Shown in pieces: positions 53,919-62,485 of a stretch of DNA of 64,000 nucleotides (the stretch's first letter is position 1; each line of letters starts with the position of its first letter). The translations under genes were made by a program, and so were the position numbers. The notes beneath the pieces were generated by a model that was not told the origin of the DNA, did no database searches, and worked only from the letters and a program-made list of their open reading frames with translations. Where the stretch lies: NCBI GenBank assembly GCA_900066355.1, contig FMEL01000006.1, positions 1-64,000 of the forward strand, read 5' to 3'. The stretch comes from an uncultured Ruminococcus sp. (lineage in GTDB: Bacteria > Bacillota > Clostridia > Lachnospirales > Lachnospiraceae).

Positions 53919-54992
53919 ATGCATACAGACAATACATCATTAAAGCCACTCCAGATAGGAGAACTGACAGCAGAGAAACCAATCATTCAGGGCGGTATGG
54001 GAGTTGGTGTCAGCAGAAGCTCTCTTGCCGGTGCAGTGGCGGCAGAGGGAGGCATCGGGATTATTTCGACGGCACAGATTGGATATGACGAGGAAGGGTT
54101 TGAACGGGATCAGGCAGGATGTAACCGCCTTGCCATAAGTAAACACATTCGCCGGGCAAAAGAGATCGCTGGCGGCAGAGGTCTGGTTGGTGTCAATATC
54201 ATGGTGGCACTGAAACATTACAAAGAGCATGTGCAGGAAGCTGTGAAGGCCGGCGCAGACGTAATCATCAGCGGAGCCGGACTTCCGATGGATCTGCCGA
54301 AACTGGTCGGAGACAGTGTAACAAAAATTGCACCAATCGTTTCTTCCAAAAGAGCTGCGCAGCTGATTTTGAAAATGTGGGCGCATCGTTATGAGCGTAC
54401 AGCCGATTTTCTTGTGATTGAAGGACCGAAGGCCGGAGGTCATCTGGGATTTTCACGAGAGCAGTTAAAGGATGTGGAAGCACTTGATTATGATCAGGAG
54501 ATTAAAGAAATTATTGTATGTAAAAAAGTATATGAAGAAAAATTTCATACAAAGATTCCGGTAATTGTTGCAGGGGGGATTTTTGACAGAAGTGACATTG
54601 ATCATGCACTGGAATTAGGGGCTGATGGGGTGCAGATTGCCAGCCGGTTTGTGGCAACAAAGGAATGTGATGCGGCTGAAGAATATAAACAGGCTTATAT
54701 AAATGCAAAGAAAGAAGATGTTCAGATCATTCAGAGTCCGGTTGGAATGCCGGGAAGAGCACTTCGAAATGAATTTATCAAAGGTCTGGAAAGTGCCAGA
54801 AAACCGATCACAAAATGTTACAATTGTCTCGAGAAATGTGATCCGCGGTCAGTGCCGTATTGTATCACGAAAGCACTGATAGATGCAGTCAGAGGAGACA
54901 TAGAGAACGGTCTCATTTTCTGCGGAGAAAATGTGAACCGTATTCATGAGGTGACAACCGTACATGATCTGATGCAGGAACTTTGTTACTGA
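53919..54992 (+). CDS. NAD(P)H-dependent flavin oxidoreductase (nitronate monooxygenase family)
   Basis: A 357-residue FMN enzyme of the nitronate monooxygenase/FabK superfamily: IIQGGMGVGVSRSSLAGAVAAEGGIGIIS at the N-terminus, GVNIMVAL, GAGLP, GPKAGGHLGF, and VAGGIFDRSDIDHALELGADGVQIASRFVAT in the phosphate-binding region. A C-terminal CYNCLEKCDP cluster is typical of Clostridia members. It may detoxify nitronates; FabK-like enoyl reductase activity is an alternative. AAAAGGAG precedes the ATG. The last 7 bases overlap the convergent nuclease gene. Confidence 0.9.
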   Translation: MHTDNTSLKPLQIGELTAEKPIIQGGMGVGVSRSSLAGAVAAEGGIGIISTAQIGYDEEGFERDQAGCNRLAISKHIRRAKEIAGGRGLVGVNIMVALKHYKEHVQEAVKAGADVIISGAGLPMDLPKLVGDSVTKIAPIVSSKRAAQLILKMWAHRYERTADFLVIEGPKAGGHLGFSREQLKDVEALDYDQEIKEIIVCKKVYEEKFHTKIPVIVAGGIFDRSDIDHALELGADGVQIASRFVATKECDAAEEYKQAYINAKKEDVQIIQSPVGMPGRALRNEFIKGLESARKPITKCYNCLEKCDPRSVPYCITKALIDAVRGDIENGLIFCGENVNRIHEVTTVHDLMQELCY

Positions 54993-55657
54993 ACCGGTTC
55001 GCGGTTCCGAAATCTTGCGTACAGTGCGTGAACAACGGTGATCAAAGTCGGAAGCAACATCAGGATTCCGTACCAGTTGGAATCGGACAGAAGTATCAGT
55101 GGAAGCACAAAAGCCAGAAAAAAACCAAAATACAACATTCCGGACAGTATACATGGCAGGAAATGATTCCAGCCGATCAGGCCGGACAATGCGGCAAGAA
55201 TCAGCATGAGAAATGCCATATAATTTGTAAGAGTATTTTGCGGAAAATCAAGCAGACTTACGGAAATATTCATGGCAACACCGGTCAGCAGAAAAAAAAC
55301 ATTAAAAATGCGCATCAGGCGTGTTACAAAAGGTGAACTGCCATTTGGCGAGCAGTATTCCCAGAGTTCGACTTCGAGCTTTTCTGCGAGTTCTCTTGCT
55401 GCTCTGGTAAAGGTATTGTTTGTCATGACCATGGCGGCATCACAGTCATAGAAGTCTGCACCGGCATAGGCTTCCTGAATGGCTTTGTTGCCAACAGGAT
55501 GAGAGTAATATTTGCACTGGATTCCATACTTCAATCCGTTTTTCTGTGCAAGAATGTCAATGCCCTGGTCACCACTTCCCTTGGTTACGGTAACTTTGTG
55601 AAATCCGCGGTAACGTAATAATTCTGCACAGCGATGTTCAAACTGTAAACCATCCAT
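54986..55657 (-). CDS. Mrr-type restriction endonuclease-like membrane protein
   Basis: A 223-residue protein. The N-terminal half is an Mrr_cat nuclease domain: Glu7, Asp34 in GSGDQGIDIL and QCK (Gln47, Lys49) give the D-QxK active site. The C-terminal half has three or four membrane segments (about residues 113-210). Such domains usually cleave DNA; membrane-linked forms occur in many Clostridia with unknown roles. The minus-strand ATG follows AAGGATTTTTGAG. It is convergent with the oxidoreductase and overlaps it by 7 bases. Confidence 0.85.
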   Translation of the reverse strand: MDGLQFEHRCAELLRYRGFHKVTVTKGSGDQGIDILAQKNGLKYGIQCKYYSHPVGNKAIQEAYAGADFYDCDAAMVMTNNTFTRAARELAEKLEVELWEYCSPNGSSPFVTRLMRIFNVFFLLTGVAMNISVSLLDFPQNTLTNYMAFLMLILAALSGLIGWNHFLPCILSGMLYFGFFLAFVLPLILLSDSNWYGILMLLPTLITVVHALYARFRNREPVQ

Positions 55658-55813
55658 GTCTCAAAAATCCTTTCTGTCAGTCCTGTCTGTTATTGCCTAT
55701 TTTAGCTTTTGGGGAGGGAAAATGTCAATAATAGAATCAGGAAGAGGCAATGAAACATAAAGCTTGATAAAGTGACAGTTTCTGGTAAAATGAGGAGAAA
55801 GGAGGCGACAGTT

Positions 55814-56803
55814 ATGATTACGCTAAATGACTACCTTTATTCAGGAGATACGATACTTCGTATTTTGCATAATTATATTCATGATCTTAGAAAAGATGCA
55901 AAGAAAACGCATAATGAAATCGATATGATCCACTGTAATTTTCTGATTCTGATCAGAGAACTTCTGGAACATAATGATTTCCTTACTGCGCAGTCTCAAC
56001 AGATCAGAGAATTTTATAAATATATGGCAAAAGAATATCCGTTTCTTGCGTTTACGTTTCGGGGGCGGATCAAGTCACTGATACGTGCAGAAGAAAAATT
56101 TAATGGGTATGTTGTAGAGTATATTTATAATTATTATACAGAACACGGGCTATATCCGTCGCTTACGGAGCTGAAGAACAGACTCAGTTGTTTTCGTGAT
56201 TTCATTGCGTATCGTATTGTGATCGCGATGCCGAGGTGTCATCTGAAATGTGAAGGGGATCGTGAGAAGGAAGAACTGAAATATTTATATGAAATTGCCA
56301 ATGTACTTCCGGGCTTTCTTGAGGAGAGAGGATTTACGGCGGAACCGGCAAATGGTGTAAAAGAAAGTACCTCTTCGCTTTTAAATGAAGATGTACGACC
56401 ATACTACAGGGATTATATCTGCGGGACAGAACCGGATGAATATCAGTCTTTACATATTACATTTTATGATAACAGTTCAAGGTCTTATATGGAGGTTCAG
56501 CTTCGTACAAAGACAATGGATGACATAGCGGAAATCGGACCTGCCAATCATCTTGGATATGAGAAAAAGCAGGAGAGTGAAAGGGTCAGAAGAGATGCCA
56601 TTCCGAAAGGGGAATGCATTTATTTTGATGAGGCTTATGAGCGAGGGATGAAACTTCTCGGACTGGAATTGTCCGAACTGGATGTGAATATGTTTTCGGC
56701 AGTAAATAACAGTCTGATCAATGACGGCTGCGGATTGTACCGCGGCCGTCTGATCCTTCCATATGAACATCTTTCGAGATTTCAGAACGATCTGATCGAC
56801 TGA
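55814..56803 (+). CDS. RelA/SpoT-domain protein (possible (p)ppGpp synthetase)
   Basis: A 329-residue protein. The RelA/SpoT nucleotidyltransferase pattern is present: RGRIKS at about residue 85, FRDFIAYRIVI at about 130, RDYICGTEPDEYQSLHITFYD at about 195-215, and MEVQLRTKTMDDIAEIGPANHLGYE at about 225-250. No hydrolase, TGS or ACT domain is seen. The usual PKxNGYQSLH segment is changed to GTEPDEYQSLH, so alarmone synthesis is likely but not certain. ATG 55814 follows AAAGGAGG at about 55799-55806. Confidence 0.8.
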   Translation: MITLNDYLYSGDTILRILHNYIHDLRKDAKKTHNEIDMIHCNFLILIRELLEHNDFLTAQSQQIREFYKYMAKEYPFLAFTFRGRIKSLIRAEEKFNGYVVEYIYNYYTEHGLYPSLTELKNRLSCFRDFIAYRIVIAMPRCHLKCEGDREKEELKYLYEIANVLPGFLEERGFTAEPANGVKESTSSLLNEDVRPYYRDYICGTEPDEYQSLHITFYDNSSRSYMEVQLRTKTMDDIAEIGPANHLGYEKKQESERVRRDAIPKGECIYFDEAYERGMKLLGLELSELDVNMFSAVNNSLINDGCGLYRGRLILPYEHLSRFQNDLID

Positions 56804-56824
56804 TAAAAGCGGACTGGCAGGGTA

Positions 56825-57334
56825 TCAGTGTTCCATCATACTGATGGATTCGATACCCACACTGCCTCCGCGTACCACTTCTATATTTTTGAATTCTTCT
56901 TTGATCAGTTTGACAACTGCGTCATTTTTGGTTGCCGTCTGTATAAATTCGAGAAGCAGACTGTCTTTGCCATAGTCAATGACTCTGGCTTTGAAGGTTT
57001 CTGCAATCTGAAACAATTCTACTTTATCAGCAGGAGAACATTTCCGTACTTTTACATATAAAATTTCTTTCATGCGGACAAATACATCAGTGAAGTCGAT
57101 GACTTTAATGACTTCTACCATGCGGTTGAGCTGTTTTTTGATCTGCTCAAATGTTTCATCATCGCTGACGGTTGCAATCGTCATTCTGGAGACGGTCGGA
57201 TCTTCTGTAGTACCTACAGTAAGACTGTCCAGGTTATAGGACTTCCCGGAAAAAAGTCCGGAGATTTTGGAAAGTACACCGACCTGATTTTCAACGTAAA
57301 GAGAGATCCATCTAGTTTTCATTCCTTTATCCAT
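56825..57334 (-). CDS. ilvN: Acetolactate synthase small (regulatory) subunit
   Basis: A 169-residue protein. An N-terminal ACT domain (WISLYVENQVGVLSKISGLFSGKSYNLDSLTVG) and a C-terminal ALS_ss domain are both present, the full IlvN/IlvH layout. It gives valine feedback control to IlvB, encoded 12 bases upstream in the same leftward operon. Confidence 0.95.
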   Translation of the reverse strand: MDKGMKTRWISLYVENQVGVLSKISGLFSGKSYNLDSLTVGTTEDPTVSRMTIATVSDDETFEQIKKQLNRMVEVIKVIDFTDVFVRMKEILYVKVRKCSPADKVELFQIAETFKARVIDYGKDSLLLEFIQTATKNDAVVKLIKEEFKNIEVVRGGSVGIESISMMEH

Positions 57335-57346
57335 TTTTGATTCCTC

Positions 57347-59065
57347 CTAACAATCCATAATCAGATCAGCCAGTGTTCCGCCTGGTTTGACCATCGGATA
57401 AACCATTTCTTCCGGATCAATGATAAATTCGATCACGGTAGGTACCTTTGTGCTTGTACGCGCTTCTTCAAATGCAGCTGCAATTTCTTCACGTGAAGTT
57501 ACGCGGATTCCCTTTGCACCATAACTTTCAGCAAGCTTGATAAAATCCGGAGTATATTTTGGATATTCCTGTCCGTCTGTTCGGCGGGAAAGTGCACCGG
57601 ATCTTAAGTTAGTCATGGAGTAACGTTTTCCGTAGAAAAGTTTCTGCCACTGACGTACCATACCAAGGTAAGTATTATTGAAGATGCAGTTGATGATCGG
57701 CAATTCTTCAAGAACAGCAGTTGCCAGTTCCTGAATGTTCATCTGCATACCGCCATCACCGGAAATGGAGATGACAGGAGTACCCGGATTACCAATCTGT
57801 GCACCGATTGCTCCCGGAAGTCCGTATCCCATGGTTCCGAGTCCGCCGGACATGACAAGTTTACGGTTCTCAGTGATATCTACGAACTGGGAGGTCAACA
57901 TCTGATGCTGTCCGACATCGGTTACGATGATCGCTTTGTCAAACTGTTTATTGATCTCAGTGAAAATATCCAGAGGTCCCATCAGTGGACGGTTCTTCAT
58001 AGTAAGCGGATGTTCGTTTTTCCATGCATCGATTTCCGCACGCCATTTTTTCGTATTACATTCAGTAACATATTCAGCCATTTTTGTGATGGCTTCTTTA
58101 GCATCGGCAACGATCGGGACATCTACATGGATATTTCTGGAAATAGATGCTGTGTCGATATCGATATGAACGATCTGGGCATTCGGGGCAAACTCGTGGA
58201 GTTTACCGGTGATACGATCGTTAAAACGTGTACCGATGGAAAAAAGAAGATCACAGTTGGTAACAGCCATATTTGCAGCATAAGCACCATGCATGCCGAG
58301 ATTTCCGATAAAGAGAGGATGTTTCGTGGAGATAGCACCGCGGCCCATAACGGTTGTAACAACCGGAATCTGAGTTTTTTCTACAACGGAGGTAAAAATC
58401 TCATTTGCATTGGCAATGTTAACACCACCGCCGGCGAGGAACAGAGGCTTTTTTGCTTTTTGAAGCATCTTCAGAGCCTTTTTTAGCTGTCCCATATGTA
58501 CGCTGGTATTTGGTTTATAACCACGGATATTGACGTTCTTTGGATATTCTGCACTGCCGAGTTCTGCCATGACATCTTTTGGAAGGTCAATCAGGACAGG
58601 ACCGGGGCGGCCGGTTCTTGCGATATAAAAAGCTTCTTTAATGATGCGGCCGAGATCTTCACGGTTGCGGACAGTGACTCCGTATTTTGTAATGCTACGT
58701 GTAATGCCGACAATGTCAACTTCCTGAAAAGCATCATTTCCGATCAGATGACGTGCAACCTGTCCGGTGAAGCAGACAAGTGGCACGCTGTCATAATTTG
58801 CTGTAGCAAGTCCGGTGACGAGATTGGTAGCTCCCGGGCCGCTGGTTACCAGACAGACACCGACCTTTCCTGTAGTTCTTGCGTAAGCATCTGCCTCATG
58901 GACAAGTGCCTGTTCATGACGCGGCAGGATGATGTCAATGCCACTCTGGCGATATAATTCATCACTGATATCGATGGTGCATGCGCCCGGGTAACCGAAT
59001 AAGGTGGTTACGCCTTCTTCTTTTAAGGCTTTTACCAGTAATTTATTTCCTGAAATCTGTCTCAA
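57347..59065 (-). CDS. ilvB: Acetolactate synthase large subunit
   Basis: A 572-residue thiamine diphosphate enzyme, first common step of valine, leucine and isoleucine synthesis. The catalytic Glu is in LPRHEQALVHEADAY (about residue 50), the TPP-binding segment GDGGMQMNIQEL ends in NN about 28 residues later, and the central FAD-binding domain is present. The start codon ATG(or TTG) lies after AAGGAGGTAG on the minus strand. A sigma-A-type promoter and a T-box-like leader precede it. Confidence 0.96.
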   Translation of the reverse strand: MRQISGNKLLVKALKEEGVTTLFGYPGACTIDISDELYRQSGIDIILPRHEQALVHEADAYARTTGKVGVCLVTSGPGATNLVTGLATANYDSVPLVCFTGQVARHLIGNDAFQEVDIVGITRSITKYGVTVRNREDLGRIIKEAFYIARTGRPGPVLIDLPKDVMAELGSAEYPKNVNIRGYKPNTSVHMGQLKKALKMLQKAKKPLFLAGGGVNIANANEIFTSVVEKTQIPVVTTVMGRGAISTKHPLFIGNLGMHGAYAANMAVTNCDLLFSIGTRFNDRITGKLHEFAPNAQIVHIDIDTASISRNIHVDVPIVADAKEAITKMAEYVTECNTKKWRAEIDAWKNEHPLTMKNRPLMGPLDIFTEINKQFDKAIIVTDVGQHQMLTSQFVDITENRKLVMSGGLGTMGYGLPGAIGAQIGNPGTPVISISGDGGMQMNIQELATAVLEELPIINCIFNNTYLGMVRQWQKLFYGKRYSMTNLRSGALSRRTDGQEYPKYTPDFIKLAESYGAKGIRVTSREEIAAAFEEARTSTKVPTVIEFIIDPEEMVYPMVKPGGTLADLIMDC

Positions 59066-59116
59066 TAGACTACCTCCTTCTATACAATAAAGCGGATAAA
59101 TTCGCTTTAAAGTCTA

Positions 59117-59169
59117 TAAAAAAATCCCAAGCATATAAAACACTCAGGACCGAAAATCCGCGGTACAAC
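59117..59169 (-). promoter_or_regulatory. Short leader of ilvB: T-box-like motif plus terminator
   Basis: On the minus strand, GTTGTACCGCGGA (complement of 59157-59169) resembles the T-box antiterminator motif. It is followed by TTTTCGGTCCT, then an 8-pair hairpin CCTGAGTG/TGCTTGGG (complement of 59125-59148) and a T tract (59117-59123), i.e. a terminator. Only about ten bases lie between this motif and the promoter, so there is no room for the specifier stem of a normal T-box. It may be a vestigial T-box or a simple attenuator. Confidence 0.5.
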
Positions 59170-59179
59170 TATGGAGATA

Positions 59180-59208
59180 ATTATAAAATAAGAGACTATA
59201 TTTGTCAA
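59180..59208 (-). promoter_or_regulatory. Promoter of ilvBN
   Basis: On the minus strand TTGACA (complement of 59203-59208) and TATAAT (complement of 59180-59185) are separated by exactly 17 bases, matching the sigma-A consensus perfectly. Transcription should start near 59173. Confidence 0.85.
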
Positions 59209-59283
59209 TGTTCACAATTTCTGATAGAATAGAAAAAAGTGTGACTGCTGTGGACAGAATGGGCAGTATCAGGACGCATAAAA

Positions 59284-60225
59284 ATGATATTTGGAGATAA
59301 AGATCAGATGAACGAAACAGATATGATCCTGCATTTGATGGAAGCCTGCAGGCTCTGTCCGAGAGAGTGTGACGTGAACCGGCTGAAAGGAAAGAAAGGA
59401 TTCTGTGGCGTAGATGCAAAAGTGATGGTTGCAAGGGCTGCTCTTCATATGTGGGAAGAACCCTGCATTTCCGGAAAAGAAGGATCGGGAGCTGTGTTTT
59501 TTTCAGGCTGTTCGCTGGGATGCGGATTTTGCCAGAACAGACGCATATCAAGAGGACAGAGCGGGAAGCAGATTACGATCGAACACCTTGTGGATATTTT
59601 TTTGAATCTGCAGGAACAGAAGGCAAATAATATTAATCTGGTGACGGCAGGACAGTTTCTGCCACAGGTGGCGGAAGCGCTGAAAAGAGCAAAGGCACGG
59701 GGACTGCATATCCCGGTCGTATATAACAGCAGTGGCTATGAGAAAACAGAGATGCTTAACATGCTCGATGGCCTGGTGGATATTTATCTGCCGGATTTTA
59801 AGTATATGGATCCAGAACTTGCAGGGAAGTATTCTCATGCGAAGGATTATCCGCAGGTGGCGAAGCTGGCACTGGAGGAGATGGTTCGGCAGACGGGAAT
59901 GCCAGAATTTGACAGCCGCGGGATGATGAAGCGAGGTGTGATCGTTCGACATCTGTTATTGCCGGGACATGTAAAAAATTCAAAAAATGTATTAAAGTAT
60001 CTGTATAAAACTTATGGAGACAAAATTTATATAAGCATGATGAACCAATACACACCGATGCCGGCGATGAAAGATGATCCGCAGTTATCACGAAAAGTAA
60101 CAGACAGAGAATATGAGAGACTGATTGATTATGCAATTTCGCTGGGATTGAATAATGGTTTTATTCAGGAAGGTGAAACGGCAAAAGAAAGTTTTATACC
60201 GGAATTTGATGGAGAGGGAGTATAA
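59284..60225 (+). CDS. Radical SAM protein (PflA-like)
   Basis: A 313-residue protein. The radical SAM cluster motif CSLGCGFC (C-x3-C-x2-C, about residues 80-87) is preceded by an N-terminal Cys set CRLCPRECDVNRLKGKKGFCG, which may bind a further metal centre. It belongs to the pyruvate formate-lyase activating enzyme-like family found alone in many anaerobes; its target is not known. ATG 59308, 24 bases downstream and preceded by GGAGATAAAG, is an alternative start. It runs directly into rlmD. Confidence 0.88.
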   Translation: MIFGDKDQMNETDMILHLMEACRLCPRECDVNRLKGKKGFCGVDAKVMVARAALHMWEEPCISGKEGSGAVFFSGCSLGCGFCQNRRISRGQSGKQITIEHLVDIFLNLQEQKANNINLVTAGQFLPQVAEALKRAKARGLHIPVVYNSSGYEKTEMLNMLDGLVDIYLPDFKYMDPELAGKYSHAKDYPQVAKLALEEMVRQTGMPEFDSRGMMKRGVIVRHLLLPGHVKNSKNVLKYLYKTYGDKIYISMMNQYTPMPAMKDDPQLSRKVTDREYERLIDYAISLGLNNGFIQEGETAKESFIPEFDGEGV

Positions 60226-61821
60226 ATGGCTGAGAAGAAATTAACGAAGAAATTTGGACAGAAACGAGATTTTAAGAGTGAAGAAAAGAAGACAAAAAAC
60301 AACACATATATGAAAAAGAAAACTTATAAAGAACCGGTGAAAAAGCAACAGAAGACAACAGACGAAAAATGCGAGCCTAAAAAAGTGGCTTCAAAGAAGA
60401 CTGAAAAATCACTCTGTCCGGTGCACGGAAAATGTGGCGGATGTCAGCTTCTGGATATGCCTTATGAGAAGCAACTGAAAAAGAAACAGAATCATGTAAG
60501 TAAACTTCTTCAGCCATATTGCAAGACAGAGAAGATCATCAGAATGGAGAATCCGTTCCATTACAGAAACAAAGTACATGCTGTATTCGGTCATCGAAAG
60601 GACGGTACCGTGATTTCAGGAACATACCAACAGGGAACGCATTTTATCGTACCCGTTGATGAATGTCTGATTGAAGATAAGAGAGCAGATGCGATCATCT
60701 GCGATATTCGCGGACTTCTGAAATCATTTAAGATAAAGACCTATAATGAGGACACCGGATACGGATTGTTTCGCCATGTGCTGGTACGCACCGGTTATCA
60801 CAGTGGACAGGTGATGGTGGTTCTTGTACTTGGCTCCCCGATTCTGCCATCCAAAAACAATTTTGTAAAAGCACTTCGTAAACTTCATCCGGAGATTACG
60901 ACGATTATTTTGAATGTCAATGATCAGAAGACAAGTATGGTTCTTGGCGAAAAAGAAACTGTACTGTACGGTAAAGGGTACATTGAAGATGAGCTTTGTG
61001 GACATACCTTTCGCATTTCTTCAAAATCTTTTTATCAGGTCAATCCGGTTCAGACAGAGAAGCTTTATGCAAAAGCAATCGAGCTTGCTGGACTGACAGG
61101 AAAAGAACGCGTGATCGATGCATACTGTGGAATCGGTACGATCGGTTTGATTGCCAGCGACAAGGCAAAAGAGGTCGTCAGTGTGGAACTGAATCCGGAT
61201 GCAGTCAAAGACGCAATTGTCAATGCAAAACGAAACGGAATCAAAAATGTGCGATTCTACCGTAATGATGCAAGTGTGTTTATGCGCCAGATGGCCAATG
61301 AAGGCGAAAGTGTGGATGTTGTATTCATGGATCCGCCACGCAGCGGAAGTGACGAGAAGTTTTTATCCTCTGTAGTGACGTTACGTCCGAAACGGATCGT
61401 GTACGTTTCCTGCGAGCCGACAACACTTGCCCGTGACCTCAAATACCTTACTAAACACGGCTATCGTGCAGTCACAGCAGTACCGTTTGATATGTTCCCC
61501 GCGACCGAACATGTGGAGACAGTTGTTCTTTTGTCCCAACAGAAGCCGGATGACACGATAGAGATCGACTTAGACCTGGACGAGCTGGATGCTACCAGTG
61601 CCGAGTTGAAAGCAACCTATCAGGAAATCAAAGATTATGTGCTGAAAGAATTTGGCTTGAAGGTTTCAAGTTTATATATTTCTCAGGTAAAACGCAAATG
61701 TGGAATTGAAGTGGGAGAAAACTATAATCTTCCAAAATCAGAAAATGCAAGAGTTCCACAATGCCCGAAAGAGAAGGAAGAAGCTATCAAGGCTGCCCTG
61801 AAATATTTTGCGATGATCTAA
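60226..61821 (+). CDS. rlmD: 23S rRNA (uracil-5-)-methyltransferase RlmD, intact copy
   Basis: A 531-residue protein. A Lys-rich N-terminus is followed by the iron-sulfur Cys set CPVHGKCGGCQ (about residues 65-75), the RNA-methyltransferase core with VIDAYCGIGTIGL (SAM-binding) and FMDPPRSG, and the catalytic Cys in YVSCEPTTLARDL. It should methylate one uridine of 23S rRNA. The last ~100 residues (from HVETVVLL) form a conserved extension. The codons for HVETVV contain CATGTGGAGACAGTTGT (61510-61526), the same core as the ICE junction at 28856, so this gene is a potential, unoccupied insertion target. Confidence 0.92.
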   Translation: MAEKKLTKKFGQKRDFKSEEKKTKNNTYMKKKTYKEPVKKQQKTTDEKCEPKKVASKKTEKSLCPVHGKCGGCQLLDMPYEKQLKKKQNHVSKLLQPYCKTEKIIRMENPFHYRNKVHAVFGHRKDGTVISGTYQQGTHFIVPVDECLIEDKRADAIICDIRGLLKSFKIKTYNEDTGYGLFRHVLVRTGYHSGQVMVVLVLGSPILPSKNNFVKALRKLHPEITTIILNVNDQKTSMVLGEKETVLYGKGYIEDELCGHTFRISSKSFYQVNPVQTEKLYAKAIELAGLTGKERVIDAYCGIGTIGLIASDKAKEVVSVELNPDAVKDAIVNAKRNGIKNVRFYRNDASVFMRQMANEGESVDVVFMDPPRSGSDEKFLSSVVTLRPKRIVYVSCEPTTLARDLKYLTKHGYRAVTAVPFDMFPATEHVETVVLLSQQKPDDTIEIDLDLDELDATSAELKATYQEIKDYVLKEFGLKVSSLYISQVKRKCGIEVGENYNLPKSENARVPQCPKEKEEAIKAALKYFAMI

Positions 61822-61852
61822 GGACATCGCTGATTTCAAGGAGGAATAACAC

Positions 61853-62224
61853 ATGAAAAGCACATTTGAAAAAATGGGTGGAACCTACACACTTGGCGCA
61901 GACGGAATTTACTATCCGAATCTTGTCAGTACAGATGAAGAACCGCATTATGGGAAATATGGAATGATGCGGAAAACATATCTGAAAGAGCATCGTCTGG
62001 CAATGTATTCACTGTATATGTTGGAAGACAGACTGGTGGAACATCTGAATCTTGTGGACGATGAAGCACAGGAGAGAATGGATATTCTGGTACGTCAGAT
62101 GATGGAGCAGCAGGGCATTACGGAAGAATTGAAAGCTCGTGATCAGATGGAATGGGTCAGAGCGGTAAACAATATCCGGAATGCTGCAGAAGAGATTGTG
62201 TTAAAAGAATTAGTGTATATTTAA
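61853..62224 (+). CDS. TnpV-type protein
   Basis: A 123-residue protein with the TnpV pattern: FEKMGGTYTLGADGIYYPNL, GMMRKTYLKEHRLAMYSLY, then QQGITEELKARDQMEWVRAVNNIRNAAEEIV. TnpV genes are carried by Tn4451-like and other mobile elements and have no proven function. It lies 31 bases after rlmD with AAGGAGGAATAAC upstream, and may be the mark of an earlier insertion at this site. Confidence 0.82.
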   Translation: MKSTFEKMGGTYTLGADGIYYPNLVSTDEEPHYGKYGMMRKTYLKEHRLAMYSLYMLEDRLVEHLNLVDDEAQERMDILVRQMMEQQGITEELKARDQMEWVRAVNNIRNAAEEIVLKELVYI

Positions 62225-62229
62225 GGTAA

Positions 62230-62257
62230 TGGAAAGCTCCTTCGGGAGCTTTTCGCT
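62230..62257 (+). terminator. Terminator after tnpV
   Basis: AAAGCTCC/GGAGCTTT with the stable loop TTCG, followed by T residues. 62258-62485 holds no convincing gene; a 25-codon frame at about 62370 has a possible ribosome binding site but no family match. Confidence 0.85.
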
Positions 62258-62485
62258 GTTTGGAAGAGATTATATAGAAAATGGGTTAAGAAGATGGTAT
62301 TATTAAAGCAACGGGATTTTTTTATTATAGTATCTAAAATGTTTTATTCATTACAAGGAAATGGAATTGATGAATGCCATTAAACTTCCTAATAGAAATA
62401 GAATCGTTCGATATTCTGAATTGGAAAATTTGATAAGTACAGATTAGAGCACGTGTAGATGTAATAAGAGAACGAAAGGAAAAAT

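Noticed and set aside
57905..58486. Plus-strand frame of 193 codons opposite ilvB
   Set aside because: It lies entirely opposite a strongly supported enzyme gene and has no start signal.
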